Source of the DNA: Acidisphaera sp. S103
Lineage (GTDB): Bacteria > Pseudomonadota > Alphaproteobacteria > Acetobacterales > Acetobacteraceae
NCBI RefSeq assembly: GCF_009765975.1
Contig: NZ_LMUJ01000079.1
Span: 34,412-98,411 of the forward strand
Reading direction: 5' to 3'
DNA length: 64,000 nt
Every line of letters begins with the position of its first letter. Within the stretch, counting starts at the first letter, position 1. A program made the translations under genes and the position numbers. Of this stretch, positions 21,601 through 29,059 are shown in pieces. The notes beneath the pieces are model-generated. The model was not told where the DNA came from and did not search any database. It saw nothing but the letters and a program-made list of their open reading frames with translations.

Positions 21601-21803
21601 TAGTAATAAACAACGCGGCCCGACATGTCGTCAGGCGGCAGGCCGGCGTAGCTCCAAACCACGCTGACGACTGGGATGCGGATGGCCGGAAAGATGTCGG
21701 TCGATGTCTTGACGGCGGCCATAATCCCAAAAATCACCGTCAGGATGGCCAGAACGACGAAGGTATAAGGCCGATTTAGAGCAATGCGAACAAGTGCCAG
21801 CAC
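18624..21803 (-). CDS. RND efflux permease, inner membrane
   Basis: A 1059-aa proton-driven pump, full length for the family, with twelve membrane segments and two large periplasmic loops. TM4 holds the proton-relay pair in LAVGILVDDATVTIENI, and the first segment reads NRPYTFVVLAILTVIFGI. Acidic and aromatic pocket residues cannot be assigned by eye, so the substrate is open; overall it is closer to hydrophobic/amphiphilic drug pumps than to the CusA metal class, as the periplasmic Met cluster of CusA is not evident. Expression is probably controlled by the sensor kinase and regulator encoded immediately upstream on the same strand. Confidence 0.93.
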   Translation of the reverse strand: MLALVRIALNRPYTFVVLAILTVIFGIMAAVKTSTDIFPAIRIPVVSVVWSYAGLPPDDMSGRVVYYYERTLTTQVNDIQHIESQSLPGYGVVKIFFQPTVNISAALAQVTAASQTVLKLLPPGITPPYVLSYNASSVPILQLALSSKSVSQTKLFDLAQNFIRPQLATVAGAAIPSPYGGKVRQVQVDLDMHALEARKLSPQDVVNAISAQNLILPAGTEKIGKFEYNVELNASPKAIASLNDLPIKKVGGTIIYIRDVAYVHDGSPPQTNIVRMDGERAVMMTIQKAGSASTLDIIAGAKALLPRIESILPPGVHISLIGDQSIFVKAAVSGVIREGALAAALTGLMILLFLGSWRSTVIITVSIPLAVLASITALSVLGETINVMTLGGLALAVGILVDDATVTIENINWHMEMGKDSTTAIMDGAQQIVTPAFVSLLCICIVFVPMFTLGGVARYLFVPMAEAVIFALVASFILSRTLVPTMAKYLLPKHAIHNAGSHASRNPLARFQQHFEAGVVLIRQHYYNLLRLAVDNPIRFICGFMAVVALSFCLAPWLGQNFFPAVDAGQIKLHVRAQTGTRIEETARLCDQIEQRIRQIIPRQDLGAVVDNIGLPISGINMAYGNSGTIGPEDADIYISLNPGHRPTRQYVRALRKDLPSQFPGASFAFLPADIITQILNFGLPAPVDVQVIGPDQAANRAYADKLLSAIRDVSGVADLRMEQAFDQPTLNVDVNRTLADETGLTQRDVATSLLTTLAGSGQVAPSFWLNPANGVSYPIVVQTPQYRMDTLSDLRNLPVTSGQSNQLLGALATISPGPSDGVVSHYNVEPVVDLYASTQGRNLGAVAADIQKILTNTKGEVPKGSVVALRGQVQTMQTAYVQLFAGLAGAIVLIYLLIVVNFQSWLDPFVIITALPAALAGIVWMLFITHTTLSVPALTGAILCMGVATANSILVVSFARERLAAGDGPIRAALEAGLIRFRPVLMTALAMIIGMAPMALGLGEGGEQNAPLGRAVIGGLMVATCATLFFVPTVFGLVHGRRRRQTVPDGIQMSHLNT

Positions 21804-21836
21804 GGTGGTCCCACTCCTACTCGATCGGTTCGGCCG

Positions 21837-23348
21837 CTAATCCGCCTGGCCAGGCGTGACGGGCCGGCCTTTTCGTTCGCCCAGGTCGGTTTCGTCGCCG
21901 CGATGACGTATCCATCGCGTGATCGGCGGCATCAATCGCTTCAATGTCCGTATCCGGACTGGTTCGATCTCGGATCGAGGCGTCGCATAGCACCGCAACT
22001 CGAAGGAACACCCGGGCTGGGCATCGCCTACGATGATATCGAAGTCATGCAATTTGATGATCGCGAGAACGATGCTCAGGCCGAGGCCGCTGCCGTGGAT
22101 ATGCCGGCTCTTGTCGATCCTGTAGAACCGTCGCATCACCGCGGCACGCTCTTCCGGCGGAATGCCTGGCCCGGTATCGGATATTCGAATGACCGGCCCC
22201 TCGGCCCCGCCCATTACCTCAAAGCTGACAGCGCCCCCCGACGGCGTGAACTTGATCGCATTGTCGAGAAGGTTAGCGATTGCTTCGATCAGTAGATCCC
22301 GGTCACCATGCACCAATGGGGTGGGATCGCTTTGCACGGCGAACCGGATCTGTTTCGCCTCGGCCATCGGCCCGTAAAGCTCACCCGCTTCCTGCACCAT
22401 TTCGATCAGATCGACATCGCCGAAACCCGACCGGCGTTGGCCACTTTCAATCTCACCAATACGTAGCAATGCCGTAATAATAGATTGCGCCTGATCGAGT
22501 CCCACAATGGCGCGGTCGGTGACGGCGATCAGATCCTCCTTGGTCTTGGCCTTGTCCCGCCCGCGCTCCAGCAAGGCTCGGACCCTTGCAAGCGGCGTCC
22601 GAAGGTCGTGCGCGATATTATCACCAACGCCCTGTACTTCGGCTAACAGGCTTTCGATTTCCGCCAGCATGCGATTCACGCCATTGGCCAGATGATCGAA
22701 ATCGTCGGCAATGTGCTCCACGGGCAGCCGTTCATGGACATCGCCTTCCATGATCCGTTCGATACTTTGATTGACGGCTTTGATGCGCCATTGTGCTTGC
22801 CGGCTGAGCCACAGGCCCGCCGCCATCACAAGCCCAATGGCAGGAATGGCGCCCAGCATCAGCGCGTGCTCTACGATATTCTCCAGGCTGGTCAGAACAC
22901 GGATGCCCCGGCCAAAGACCAACATCTTGCCGTCGGTCAAACGCCGAGCTGCAGCCAGGATCGGTTGGTTGATGGAGTGTTTGGCGGTCGAGGTCAATGA
23001 AACGCTATGCACTTCTCCGTCCGCGACCAGACCCGCTGGAATGTGCCTGAGGTTGCCCGCGATCGGACTACCATCAGGGGCAAATAGCGCCGCGAAAATC
23101 ATGTCCTGATCCTCATTCGGATATTCTCCGGCGGTGCGTCTGCGCACCGCCCAAAGGATCTCGTTCGTCGTGCCCTGCGAAATTGCATTTGTTTCCGCTA
23201 AAACGAAAGCGCTTATGCGCTTCCTTTCGAAGACGTTGGTTTGCCAATAAATAACCGCGAACAAAACGATGCCGGAGATGATGCATCCCGTCGAGAAAAT
23301 AACCGAAAGACGGAATGCGCCTCCACGAAAAAATCTAGTTTGGTTCAC
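21837..23348 (-). CDS. Sensor histidine kinase (OmpR-partner type)
   Basis: A 503-aa inner-membrane kinase: TM1 at residues about 15-35, a periplasmic sensor of about 120 aa, TM2 at about 162-182, a HAMP linker, HisKA with the phospho-acceptor His 247 in NIAHDLRTPLARVRA, and HATPase with N box NLLDNAIKFTPSGG, G1 box SDTGPGIPPE and G2 box GSGLGLSI. The last 55 residues after the ATPase are basic and unusual for the family. The start overlaps the end of the regulator gene by 14 nt, so the two are coupled; the efflux permease follows 33 nt downstream. It probably senses envelope stress or a pump substrate. Confidence 0.93.
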   Translation of the reverse strand: MNQTRFFRGGAFRLSVIFSTGCIISGIVLFAVIYWQTNVFERKRISAFVLAETNAISQGTTNEILWAVRRRTAGEYPNEDQDMIFAALFAPDGSPIAGNLRHIPAGLVADGEVHSVSLTSTAKHSINQPILAAARRLTDGKMLVFGRGIRVLTSLENIVEHALMLGAIPAIGLVMAAGLWLSRQAQWRIKAVNQSIERIMEGDVHERLPVEHIADDFDHLANGVNRMLAEIESLLAEVQGVGDNIAHDLRTPLARVRALLERGRDKAKTKEDLIAVTDRAIVGLDQAQSIITALLRIGEIESGQRRSGFGDVDLIEMVQEAGELYGPMAEAKQIRFAVQSDPTPLVHGDRDLLIEAIANLLDNAIKFTPSGGAVSFEVMGGAEGPVIRISDTGPGIPPEERAAVMRRFYRIDKSRHIHGSGLGLSIVLAIIKLHDFDIIVGDAQPGCSFELRCYATPRSEIEPVRIRTLKRLMPPITRWIRHRGDETDLGERKGRPVTPGQAD

Positions 23349-24084
23349 GGAAATAGAACCCCATGCCGCGCACGCTCAGCAGAAGAGGTTCTTCGTTGGG
23401 GCCATCGATCTTGCGGCGCAGCCGCCCGATATGCACGTCAACCAGGTTTGTCTGGGGGAGAAATCGGTAATGCCAGACATCTTCCAGAAGCATGTCGCGG
23501 GTCACCACCCGATCTGGCCGACGCATAAAATATTCCAGGAGCTTAAATTCGCTTTTAGACAACTCGATGGTACGACCTTCGCGTTTGGCGACCCGTTCGA
23601 TCAGATCCAGCTCCAGTGGACCGACCCGCAAAGTCGTCGCACGCGTGTCCAGGGGCCGGCGCAGCAGCGCTTCCACGCGCGCCACCAATTCCGGCAGGGC
23701 AAAAGGTTTGGTGACATAGTCGTCGCCACCGACTTTCAGCCCTCTTACGCGGTCGTTCACGGCACCAAGTGCGCTGACCACGAGAACAGGCATCTGGATG
23801 CCGTCCCGCCGTAAATCCTGAATAATTGAAAATCCATCGCACCCTGGCAGCAGGAGATCGATGATCAGGAGATCGTATCGTCCCCGTCGAGCCTCTTCCC
23901 CGCCCTGCGGTCCAGTCGCCACATGTTCGACCACATAGGCCCGATCGACCAGTTCGTTCGTCACTTCTTCCGCGATTTCCGGGTCATCCTCGATCAACAA
24001 TATCCTGGCGCGCGATGTCGGAAATAAATGTTCCGATATGTCCTCGTTCACCACCGGGGTATTGGTATTACCGTCGAAATTCAT
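23335..24084 (-). CDS. OmpR-family response regulator
   Basis: A 249-aa regulator. The receiver domain has the acidic pocket IEDD (Glu32-Asp34), the phospho-acceptor Asp76 in LLIIDLLLPGCDG and the switch Lys in YVTKPFALPE. The DNA-binding winged helix follows, with ELSKSEFKLLEYFMRRPDRV and the wing NLVDVHIGRLRRKID. About 25 extra N-terminal residues precede the receiver. It heads the efflux operon and probably activates it. The ATG at 24084 overlaps by one base (TGATG) the stop of a doubtful upstream frame. Confidence 0.94.
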   Translation of the reverse strand: MNFDGNTNTPVVNEDISEHLFPTSRARILLIEDDPEIAEEVTNELVDRAYVVEHVATGPQGGEEARRGRYDLLIIDLLLPGCDGFSIIQDLRRDGIQMPVLVVSALGAVNDRVRGLKVGGDDYVTKPFALPELVARVEALLRRPLDTRATTLRVGPLELDLIERVAKREGRTIELSKSEFKLLEYFMRRPDRVVTRDMLLEDVWHYRFLPQTNLVDVHIGRLRRKIDGPNEEPLLLSVRGMGFYFREPN

Positions 24085-24686
24085 CAGTCGAAACTCCCAA
24101 TGCGCTGCCGAACTCTGTAGCCGAATATTCCCCCGCTTTCATCTATCCCACGTATGTATTTACGTTCATAAATGGCCTTGAAATATATGGAATTCATATA
24201 GTTATCGCTCGCTTTGCTCGAGCCGAGGGCCGATCCGCCGTTCCTGAATGTCACGTAGGTTTGATCCTTATCCTCACCACCAAGCCAAGCTGGGGTGTCG
24301 AAGCATTGACGGTCCATTCGTATATATTTCCGTAGTAGAATGAGTTCAGCTTTATTGGACCCAGAATTTAATGGTCGGACAATTCCACCGAAGTGTGTAA
24401 GGGCCACCCCTATATTGACAAAATCAGAGGTGTGAAAATCGAAGACCCTTGATATCAAACGGATAATATTGTTTCCAACATTAGCGAGTTACACTCGGCA
24501 CTAATGCTTTGGTCGGGATGGCAATGACTTGTTCATTTTTCAGTCCGTTCGCCCGGGCGCGGAGTACCCGCGTGGTCTTCCTCACAAATAAGGGCGTCGT
24601 AGGCTGTCTGCTATTAAAGGTCATGGTACGAACTTTAAATAGGTTGTCATTTGATCGACCCTGTCTTGTAAATTGCGTGGCTCACC
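24085..24686. other. Upstream region of the efflux operon, no clear gene
   Basis: Base composition falls below the local GC level, especially 24130-24200 and 24300-24500. A 124-codon minus-strand frame (24084-24458) begins with TTG, lacks a convincing ribosome site and resembles nothing known. The promoter of the regulator/kinase/efflux operon should lie here. No operator could be identified. Confidence 0.4.
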
Positions 24687-25034
24687 TCAGCAGCCCGAGC
24701 CGTCCACATGATACCCGCTCACAATGCCGGCGTTCACCATATAGGTTGTCCGACAAACCAGCATTGCCGGGGGTGGCGGCGGAAAGCCGGTGCCATCGCA
24801 CCACATCCCCGGGCCGAAGCAGAAAGGGGCACCCGGCACGGTCGACCGCCGTTTGTCCTCATAGGTTAGGACAGTGGTACCGCCCGCATCCTGTGTTTGT
24901 GCGGGATCCCCCATCTTGGTGACCAGCTCTGTCACCGGTTGGCCGACGAGCGTGGCCGATTGAGCCTGGCGTTCCGCCAGCGACGTGCAACCAGCCATCG
25001 GTACCGAAATAACTAAAAGCCAAAGACTTCGCAT
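24687..25034 (-). CDS. Small lipoprotein, uncharacterised
   Basis: A 115-aa lipoprotein with signal peptide and lipobox PMAGC (Cys 16). The mature protein begins TSLAERQAQSATLVGQPVTELVTKMGDP, resembling small outer-membrane-assembly-type lipoproteins in which a short helix precedes a beta fold, and continues into LTYEDKRR. A Pro-rich run (GFPPPPPAM) and three further cysteines lie in the C-terminal third. The ATG at 25034 is chosen because AAGGACGGG precedes it and the signal peptide starts there; the frame is open upstream. It is a single gene, divergent from the next small lipoprotein. Confidence 0.72.
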   Translation of the reverse strand: MRSLWLLVISVPMAGCTSLAERQAQSATLVGQPVTELVTKMGDPAQTQDAGGTTVLTYEDKRRSTVPGAPFCFGPGMWCDGTGFPPPPPAMLVCRTTYMVNAGIVSGYHVDGSGC

Positions 25035-25306
25035 CGTCCCGTCCTTGCGCGTCCCGCACTGCAAAACGTTGACAGAGGGTAAGCGCAGTGCCTCGCCAGC
25101 ACCGCTCGTATCTCCGCATAGCTGATCAATGGTATCGGCGTTGGACGATGGCGAGGGGCGCACACAAATATGAAGGCATGTTAATTTCCCGCATGCCATT
25201 TGTTATTTTTCGGCTGTTAGCTTTTAGTTGGCAATTTGGGTATCTGATGCCAGTTCTCTCACCGCTACCAGGAACGGTTCGCCTATATTGTAGAGGAGTT
25301 GAGAGA

Positions 25307-25498
25307 ATGAAACGCTTGATCTTGGTTGCCTTGGCCGCTATTGGCCTGGCCGCTTGTTCTGGCCCGACAATGAATGGCGGGAGTGATGTGGCAACGGCAT
25401 TTCCAGGCGAACCACACATAACGCATCCTACTGGCCCGTATGACAATACGGCGAACAGCCTGGGGGGTAGGTACGTCGGTGGTGGTGGCGACGATTAG
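25307..25498 (+). CDS. Very small lipoprotein
   Basis: A 63-aa protein: signal peptide with lipobox LAAC (Cys 17), then SGPTMNGGSDVATAFPGE and a Gly/Asp-rich end. GAGGAG stands 8 nt before the ATG. A strong hairpin follows the stop. Not recognised as a known family; predicted to be lipid-anchored in the inner or outer membrane. Confidence 0.7.
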   Translation: MKRLILVALAAIGLAACSGPTMNGGSDVATAFPGEPHITHPTGPYDNTANSLGGRYVGGGGDD

Positions 25499-25513
25499 TC
25501 ATCAGCCAGAATA

Positions 25514-25545
25514 CCAAGACCGGTCCCGGGCTGGGCCGGTCTTGG
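25514..25545 (+). terminator. Perfect 10-bp hairpin after the small lipoprotein
   Basis: CCAAGACCGG and CCGGTCTTGG form a perfect 10-bp stem around a 12-nt GC-rich loop, 15 nt after the stop codon at 25498. No T-run follows, so it may act as a terminator or as an mRNA-stabilising hairpin. Confidence 0.55.
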
Positions 25546-25586
25546 CACCTATCTCGCCGGGCAGCTTTCATTGATGGCCTTGTATT

Positions 25587-26015
25587 GTGTCGGCTCCGGC
25601 CGTTACGGGAAGCGATGTCCATATGAGGAACGGAAGCCCTCAACCATGCGGAGCACCAACCCTGCGAACCGTGGCTATGCAGACCAATGCGAACCCAGCC
25701 GGGGATATTTTTGGCGGCTGGATTCTATATTTGATGGACAAAGCCGCCAGCATTGCCGCGGCATCCCGTGCGCGAGGACTTGTAGCGACAGCATCAGTTT
25801 CCAATCTATGGTTTTTGCAGCGGGTGAGAGTCGGAGACTCAGTGTGCGTTTATACAACAATTGTACGAACGGGACACACCTCGATCACAATCGGTATAGA
25901 AGTATACGTGCAACGCGCGGGTCGATCGGACCTCGTGAGAGTGACCGAAACTGAAATCGTCGTGGTAGCCGTCGATAGTCAAAGAATGCCCCGCGTTCTG
26001 ACCGTCACCGTCTGA
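25587..26015 (+). CDS. Acyl-CoA thioesterase, YciA-like hotdog fold
   Basis: Up to 142 aa. It matches the YciA/BFIT hotdog thioesterases, which hydrolyse acyl-CoA to free acid and CoA in the cytosol: LRTVAMQTNANPAGDIFGGW holds the conserved Asn/Asp active-site region, followed by LMDKAASIAAASRARG, VGDSVCVYTTIVRTGHTSITI and the VVVAVDSQRMPR tail. The GTG at 25587 gives the longest form; an ATG at 25623 is equally credible and fits the usual family length better. No lipid gene adjoins it. Confidence 0.85.
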   Translation: MSAPAVTGSDVHMRNGSPQPCGAPTLRTVAMQTNANPAGDIFGGWILYLMDKAASIAAASRARGLVATASVSNLWFLQRVRVGDSVCVYTTIVRTGHTSITIGIEVYVQRAGRSDLVRVTETEIVVVAVDSQRMPRVLTVTV

Positions 26016-26458
26016 GTATTTTGGTTCCATCGTAAACTTCCATCGGGGACGTGCGGGTCCCGCAGAGATGACGGGCCTTATCCCGCCAACGAATAAAATT
26101 GGTTCTGATGGGGTGGACGCCCGCTCGACGGCATCGGTGTGCCAAAGTGGAGATGTCGATACCACCACGTGAGGGAGGCGCCGGTGTCATCGGCCGAGCC
26201 GTAGACCACATACTGCATCCATCCCGCCCCCGCAAAACGCAACCCTATGCCACAGCTCCATCTCAGGCGACCAGACAGTGTGGCATGGGCGCTGACGTAA
26301 CCAAAAATGGCGCAAAAGAATAACGCTTCCTTCAATATTCATTGTGCATTTTTTAATCGAAATTGGATGTCTCGACACAACCTTATGGAATGCAGCCGCG
26401 TGTTGCCTTCCCGGATTTGCCGCGGGGGCTGCGGGTTTAGTATAAAGGAGAGATCACT
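26016..26458. other. Gap without a recognisable gene
   Basis: Minus-strand frames here (26078-26335 and 26005-26235) are open but begin without ribosome sites and match no family known to me. The last 60 nt before 26459 contain the ribosome site AAAGGAG and presumably the promoter of the small exported protein that follows. Decayed mobile-element sequence is possible but unproven. Confidence 0.35.
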
Positions 26459-26713
26459 ATGACCAAAATCATCGCGGCATTGACCGTGTTGACATTCGTT
26501 CTCGGTCCGGCGGCTTACGCCGATGCGTCGATGGCGGATTCGCCCGTGTCCGTTTCGACCTCCGTCATGCCAAACACACGCGGCAACATTGCCGCATCCA
26601 ATCCAAACGTGCCCGGTGCTACGGGCAGCACAATCGTTCGTGGGAATACCAGCACGATTTCCGAGGATGCCAAGGCCACACGACAACAGCAGACGGGCGC
26701 GTACGGCGGCTGA
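26459..26713 (+). CDS. Small exported protein
   Basis: An 84-aa protein, not recognised. It has a signal peptide (residues 1-21, ending AYADA) and a mature part rich in Ser, Thr, Asn and Ala with no cysteine, ending QQQTGAYGG, a Tyr-Gly-Gly tail like that of the 12288 protein. AGGAG stands 8 nt upstream of the ATG. An imperfect hairpin (26730-26760, CCGAAGG against CCTTTCGG) follows. Confidence 0.66.
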   Translation: MTKIIAALTVLTFVLGPAAYADASMADSPVSVSTSVMPNTRGNIAASNPNVPGATGSTIVRGNTSTISEDAKATRQQQTGAYGG

Positions 26714-26776
26714 AGTCGCCAGCCACTTGCCGAAGGGCTCGTCACCATCGGGCCTTTCGGAAGCGGTGGCCTTGCT

Positions 26777-27085
26777 ATGATGAAGGAAATCCCCATGCTT
26801 CGATCATTTTTGCTTTTGGCGTTGATCGTCTGTGTGACGTGCCCCGCGAAGGCTCAGCAAGTGAACGCGACATCGCCGCCACGAATGATCGGCAATCGCA
26901 CGAACGGATTCAGCTACCAGCCGTCACCCGGCGAAGTCCGGCCCAAGGAACAGATCGCAGGCGTCCGACCATCGAGAGCCAGTCAAGCACTGACGAATCA
27001 GACCCTGAAGACCCTCGACCGGACACTTCTGCATGATGAGGGATTGCGTATAAGCAATGTTCCCGCGTTCGTGCCTGACCATTAG
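26777..27085 (+). CDS. Small exported protein
   Basis: A 102-aa protein, not recognised. The signal peptide ends CPAKAQ (about residue 27 from the first ATG); starting at the third Met (26795) gives a more typical signal length. The mature part contains NRTNGFSYQPSPGEVRPKE and a helical tail LTNQTLKTLDRTLLHDEGLR. It is followed after 41 nt by a tiny lipoprotein gene in the same direction. Confidence 0.62.
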   Translation: MMKEIPMLRSFLLLALIVCVTCPAKAQQVNATSPPRMIGNRTNGFSYQPSPGEVRPKEQIAGVRPSRASQALTNQTLKTLDRTLLHDEGLRISNVPAFVPDH

Positions 27086-27126
27086 TATAGCCGCTGGAGA
27101 AATACTGCCATGAAAGGATGGTACAA

Positions 27127-27267
27127 ATGACTACAATAAAGTGGATGGTACGCTGCATAGTCGCCGTCGTCATGGTTGCGGTATTATGTGGGTGTACCAG
27201 CTATGACACATCTCATGGAGAGCACGCCCTAGATACCCCGGACCCCGGTGCCTGGTATGGCCAGTGA
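27127..27267 (+). CDS. Tiny lipoprotein (46 aa)
   Basis: A 46-aa reading frame with a basic N-terminus, a hydrophobic core (CIVAVVMVAVL) and lipobox VLCGC, leaving about 24 mature residues ending PDPGAWYGQ. AAAGGA is placed 8 nt before the ATG. It resembles small entericidin-like lipoproteins only in layout; no homology is claimed. It ends the run of small exported proteins in this part of the window. Confidence 0.6.
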   Translation: MTTIKWMVRCIVAVVMVAVLCGCTSYDTSHGEHALDTPDPGAWYGQ

Positions 27268-27299
27268 CGGCTCCGTCACAAAGTTGGCCGACTGATTCG

Positions 27300-27570
27300 G
27301 TTGGCTTAAGATTTGCCGGCAGCGGCCGCGCTGGGTTGATGCACTCGCCGCCGTTGTACTGGGTACCGCCGTCGCACGCGGCGGCACGATGACCGCGGCC
27401 TCAGGCTGGTGGTTCGCCATAGCATGGTAGACGCCATCACTGCAGTCTGGGGCAATGGCCAAGTCGAGGGCCAGATCAACAAACTGAAAACGCTGAAGCG
27501 CGCGATGTATGGCCGGGCGGGCATCACCCTTCTGCGAGCCAGGATGTTGTCACTGAAGCAACTCTGCGAA
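27300..27570 (+). pseudogene. ISL3-type transposase C-terminal remnant
   Basis: In the plus-strand frame around 27448-27555 the sequence reads GNGQVEGQINKLKTLKRAMY followed by GRAGITLLRARML, the highly conserved C-terminal block of ISL3-family transposases. The catalytic core is missing and the preceding part is frame-shifted. No terminal repeats were found. Confidence 0.72.
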
Positions 27571-27935
27571 CACACAGTTTGAGGAAGACCCACCGAGAGT
27601 GAATCAGACCCGGTTTAGATGCCGCGCGACAATGGGACGTCGTGGCGGGCGCGCGGTTACTTGCCTCACAATGTGAGGTCAGTGGACAGTAAGAGGTTCT
27701 TGTCACCGGCGACCCTTTGTGGGTGATTTCCGGGCGCATCCTTGACCAACCTCATAGACGGGCGTCGTGCGACTGAAGTCGAGGTGACGGTCCATGTCCT
27801 CAACCGCATGCTGGCGCTGGGACGCGCGAACTCTGTCCGCATCCTCTGACCTCCAACGCCGGTTGGGGGCCTTGCGTGCACACCTCTGATCCCAGCATCA
27901 CGCTGGCCTACCGACGTCCAAAGTTTTTCACGAAA
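27571..27935. other. Gap with possible gene debris
   Basis: No intact gene. Around 27735-27848 the plus strand reads LTNLIDGRRATEVEV and then LNRMLALGRANSVRIL before a stop, loosely like the C-terminal helix of ketopantoate-reductase-family proteins. This is a weak resemblance seen by eye only. Confidence 0.3.
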
Positions 27936-29027
27936 TCATATGGCAACGGTAAAGCGACGCACGTTGTGCTCATTAAGTGATAGTCCGATACCAGCCTGCT
28001 CGGGCGCAACTAGTTCACCCTCTTCTAGCTTCGGCATGTCGTCCAGGATTGCTTCGGACCGCGGTACGTATTCGACCATATGGCCGTTGGGAATCGCCGA
28101 TAGCATGTGGACATGCCATTCCGGGAGTACGTGTCCGCATACCAGAATGTTGCGGGCCCGAGCCATGCTGGCGACGTGTCGCCAGGGCGTAATGCCGCCG
28201 ACGCGAGCTAGATCGATGATCACCACGCCGGGTGGGCTTTCTTGGAAGAGGCGTTCAAACTCACTCAACAAATAATAATGTTCACCAGTCGCAATCGTTA
28301 CTTGCAGCACGCTGCTGAGGCGCGCCAGGCCAGCGATGTCCTCGTGATCGATGGGATCTTCCAGCCAATGAATTCCGGCTTCTTGCAGTGCGTAGCCGGT
28401 GGCAATGGCTTGCGGTACGTTCCAGGTTTCCGTGGCGTCCACCAGGATTCGCGTGCTCTCGCCAACTGCTTCGCGCACAGCGCGCACCCGACGTGCCTCA
28501 TTCTGGGGCAGTGCTTCATGCCCGATACGCAGTTTCACCGCAGAGAAGCCCCGCGTGACATGGTTCGATGCGGCATTCCCCAATTCGTCCAGCGAGAGGT
28601 TGTACCACATACCATCGCTGGCATAGGATGGCAGCCGATCGCGATAGCCGCCGAGTAGGCGATAGAGCGGCTGGCCGACGGTCTTAGCGGCAAGATCCCA
28701 CTGCGCCATGTCGAGTGAGGAAATCGCGAAATTCACCATGCCGCCGGGTCCAAATCGCCCGCCGACTTCCATCAGACGCGCCCAGGTCGCTTCCATCTCG
28801 AACACCTGTCGACCGATCAGAAGTTGCCCAAGCTCTCGCGTCGCGTGTACCAGCGCACGCACCAATGAATCGTTCAGCACCACCACATAACCGAAGCCGA
28901 CTGTACCATCGGCAGTGGCAACGCGAGACAACACGTGCCAATAGGAGTCGACAGGCTTGCCGGCAGCCACGTACGGCTTTTCCAGCGGCACCTTCAATAA
29001 GTCTATCGTGACCGAATTGATTTTCAC
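27936..29027 (-). CDS. Enolase-superfamily (mandelate racemase/muconate lactonizing) enzyme
   Basis: A 363-aa protein with the N-terminal capping domain (residues about 1-120) and a TIM barrel. Barrel landmarks are VKLRIGH (the K-x-K position reads K-L-R), metal ligands in LVDATETWN and HWLEDPI, then the ATGEHYY strand, DLARVGGITPW and GHVLPEWHVHM with candidate catalytic His. The family abstracts the alpha-proton of a carboxylate; members are racemases, cycloisomerases or sugar-acid dehydratases. The GTG at 29027 is chosen: GGAG is 6 nt upstream, and the ATG two bases earlier is immediately followed by a stop. It follows the TRAP transporter genes by 32 nt, so a sugar acid or other organic acid is the likely substrate. 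Confidence 0.87.
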   Translation of the reverse strand: MKINSVTIDLLKVPLEKPYVAAGKPVDSYWHVLSRVATADGTVGFGYVVVLNDSLVRALVHATRELGQLLIGRQVFEMEATWARLMEVGGRFGPGGMVNFAISSLDMAQWDLAAKTVGQPLYRLLGGYRDRLPSYASDGMWYNLSLDELGNAASNHVTRGFSAVKLRIGHEALPQNEARRVRAVREAVGESTRILVDATETWNVPQAIATGYALQEAGIHWLEDPIDHEDIAGLARLSSVLQVTIATGEHYYLLSEFERLFQESPPGVVIIDLARVGGITPWRHVASMARARNILVCGHVLPEWHVHMLSAIPNGHMVEYVPRSEAILDDMPKLEEGELVAPEQAGIGLSLNEHNVRRFTVAI

Positions 29028-29059
29028 ATTCTTCTCCGTCCCGATTGGGTGACTGTGAT

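Noticed and set aside
24084-24458. 124-codon minus-strand frame touching the response regulator start
   Set aside because: TTG start, no ribosome site, no family resemblance, unusual composition; the TGATG contact alone is weak evidence.
26078-26335. Minus-strand frame with a hydrophobic start
   Set aside because: No ribosome site, an improbable composition rich in Trp, Gly and His, and no similarity I recognise.
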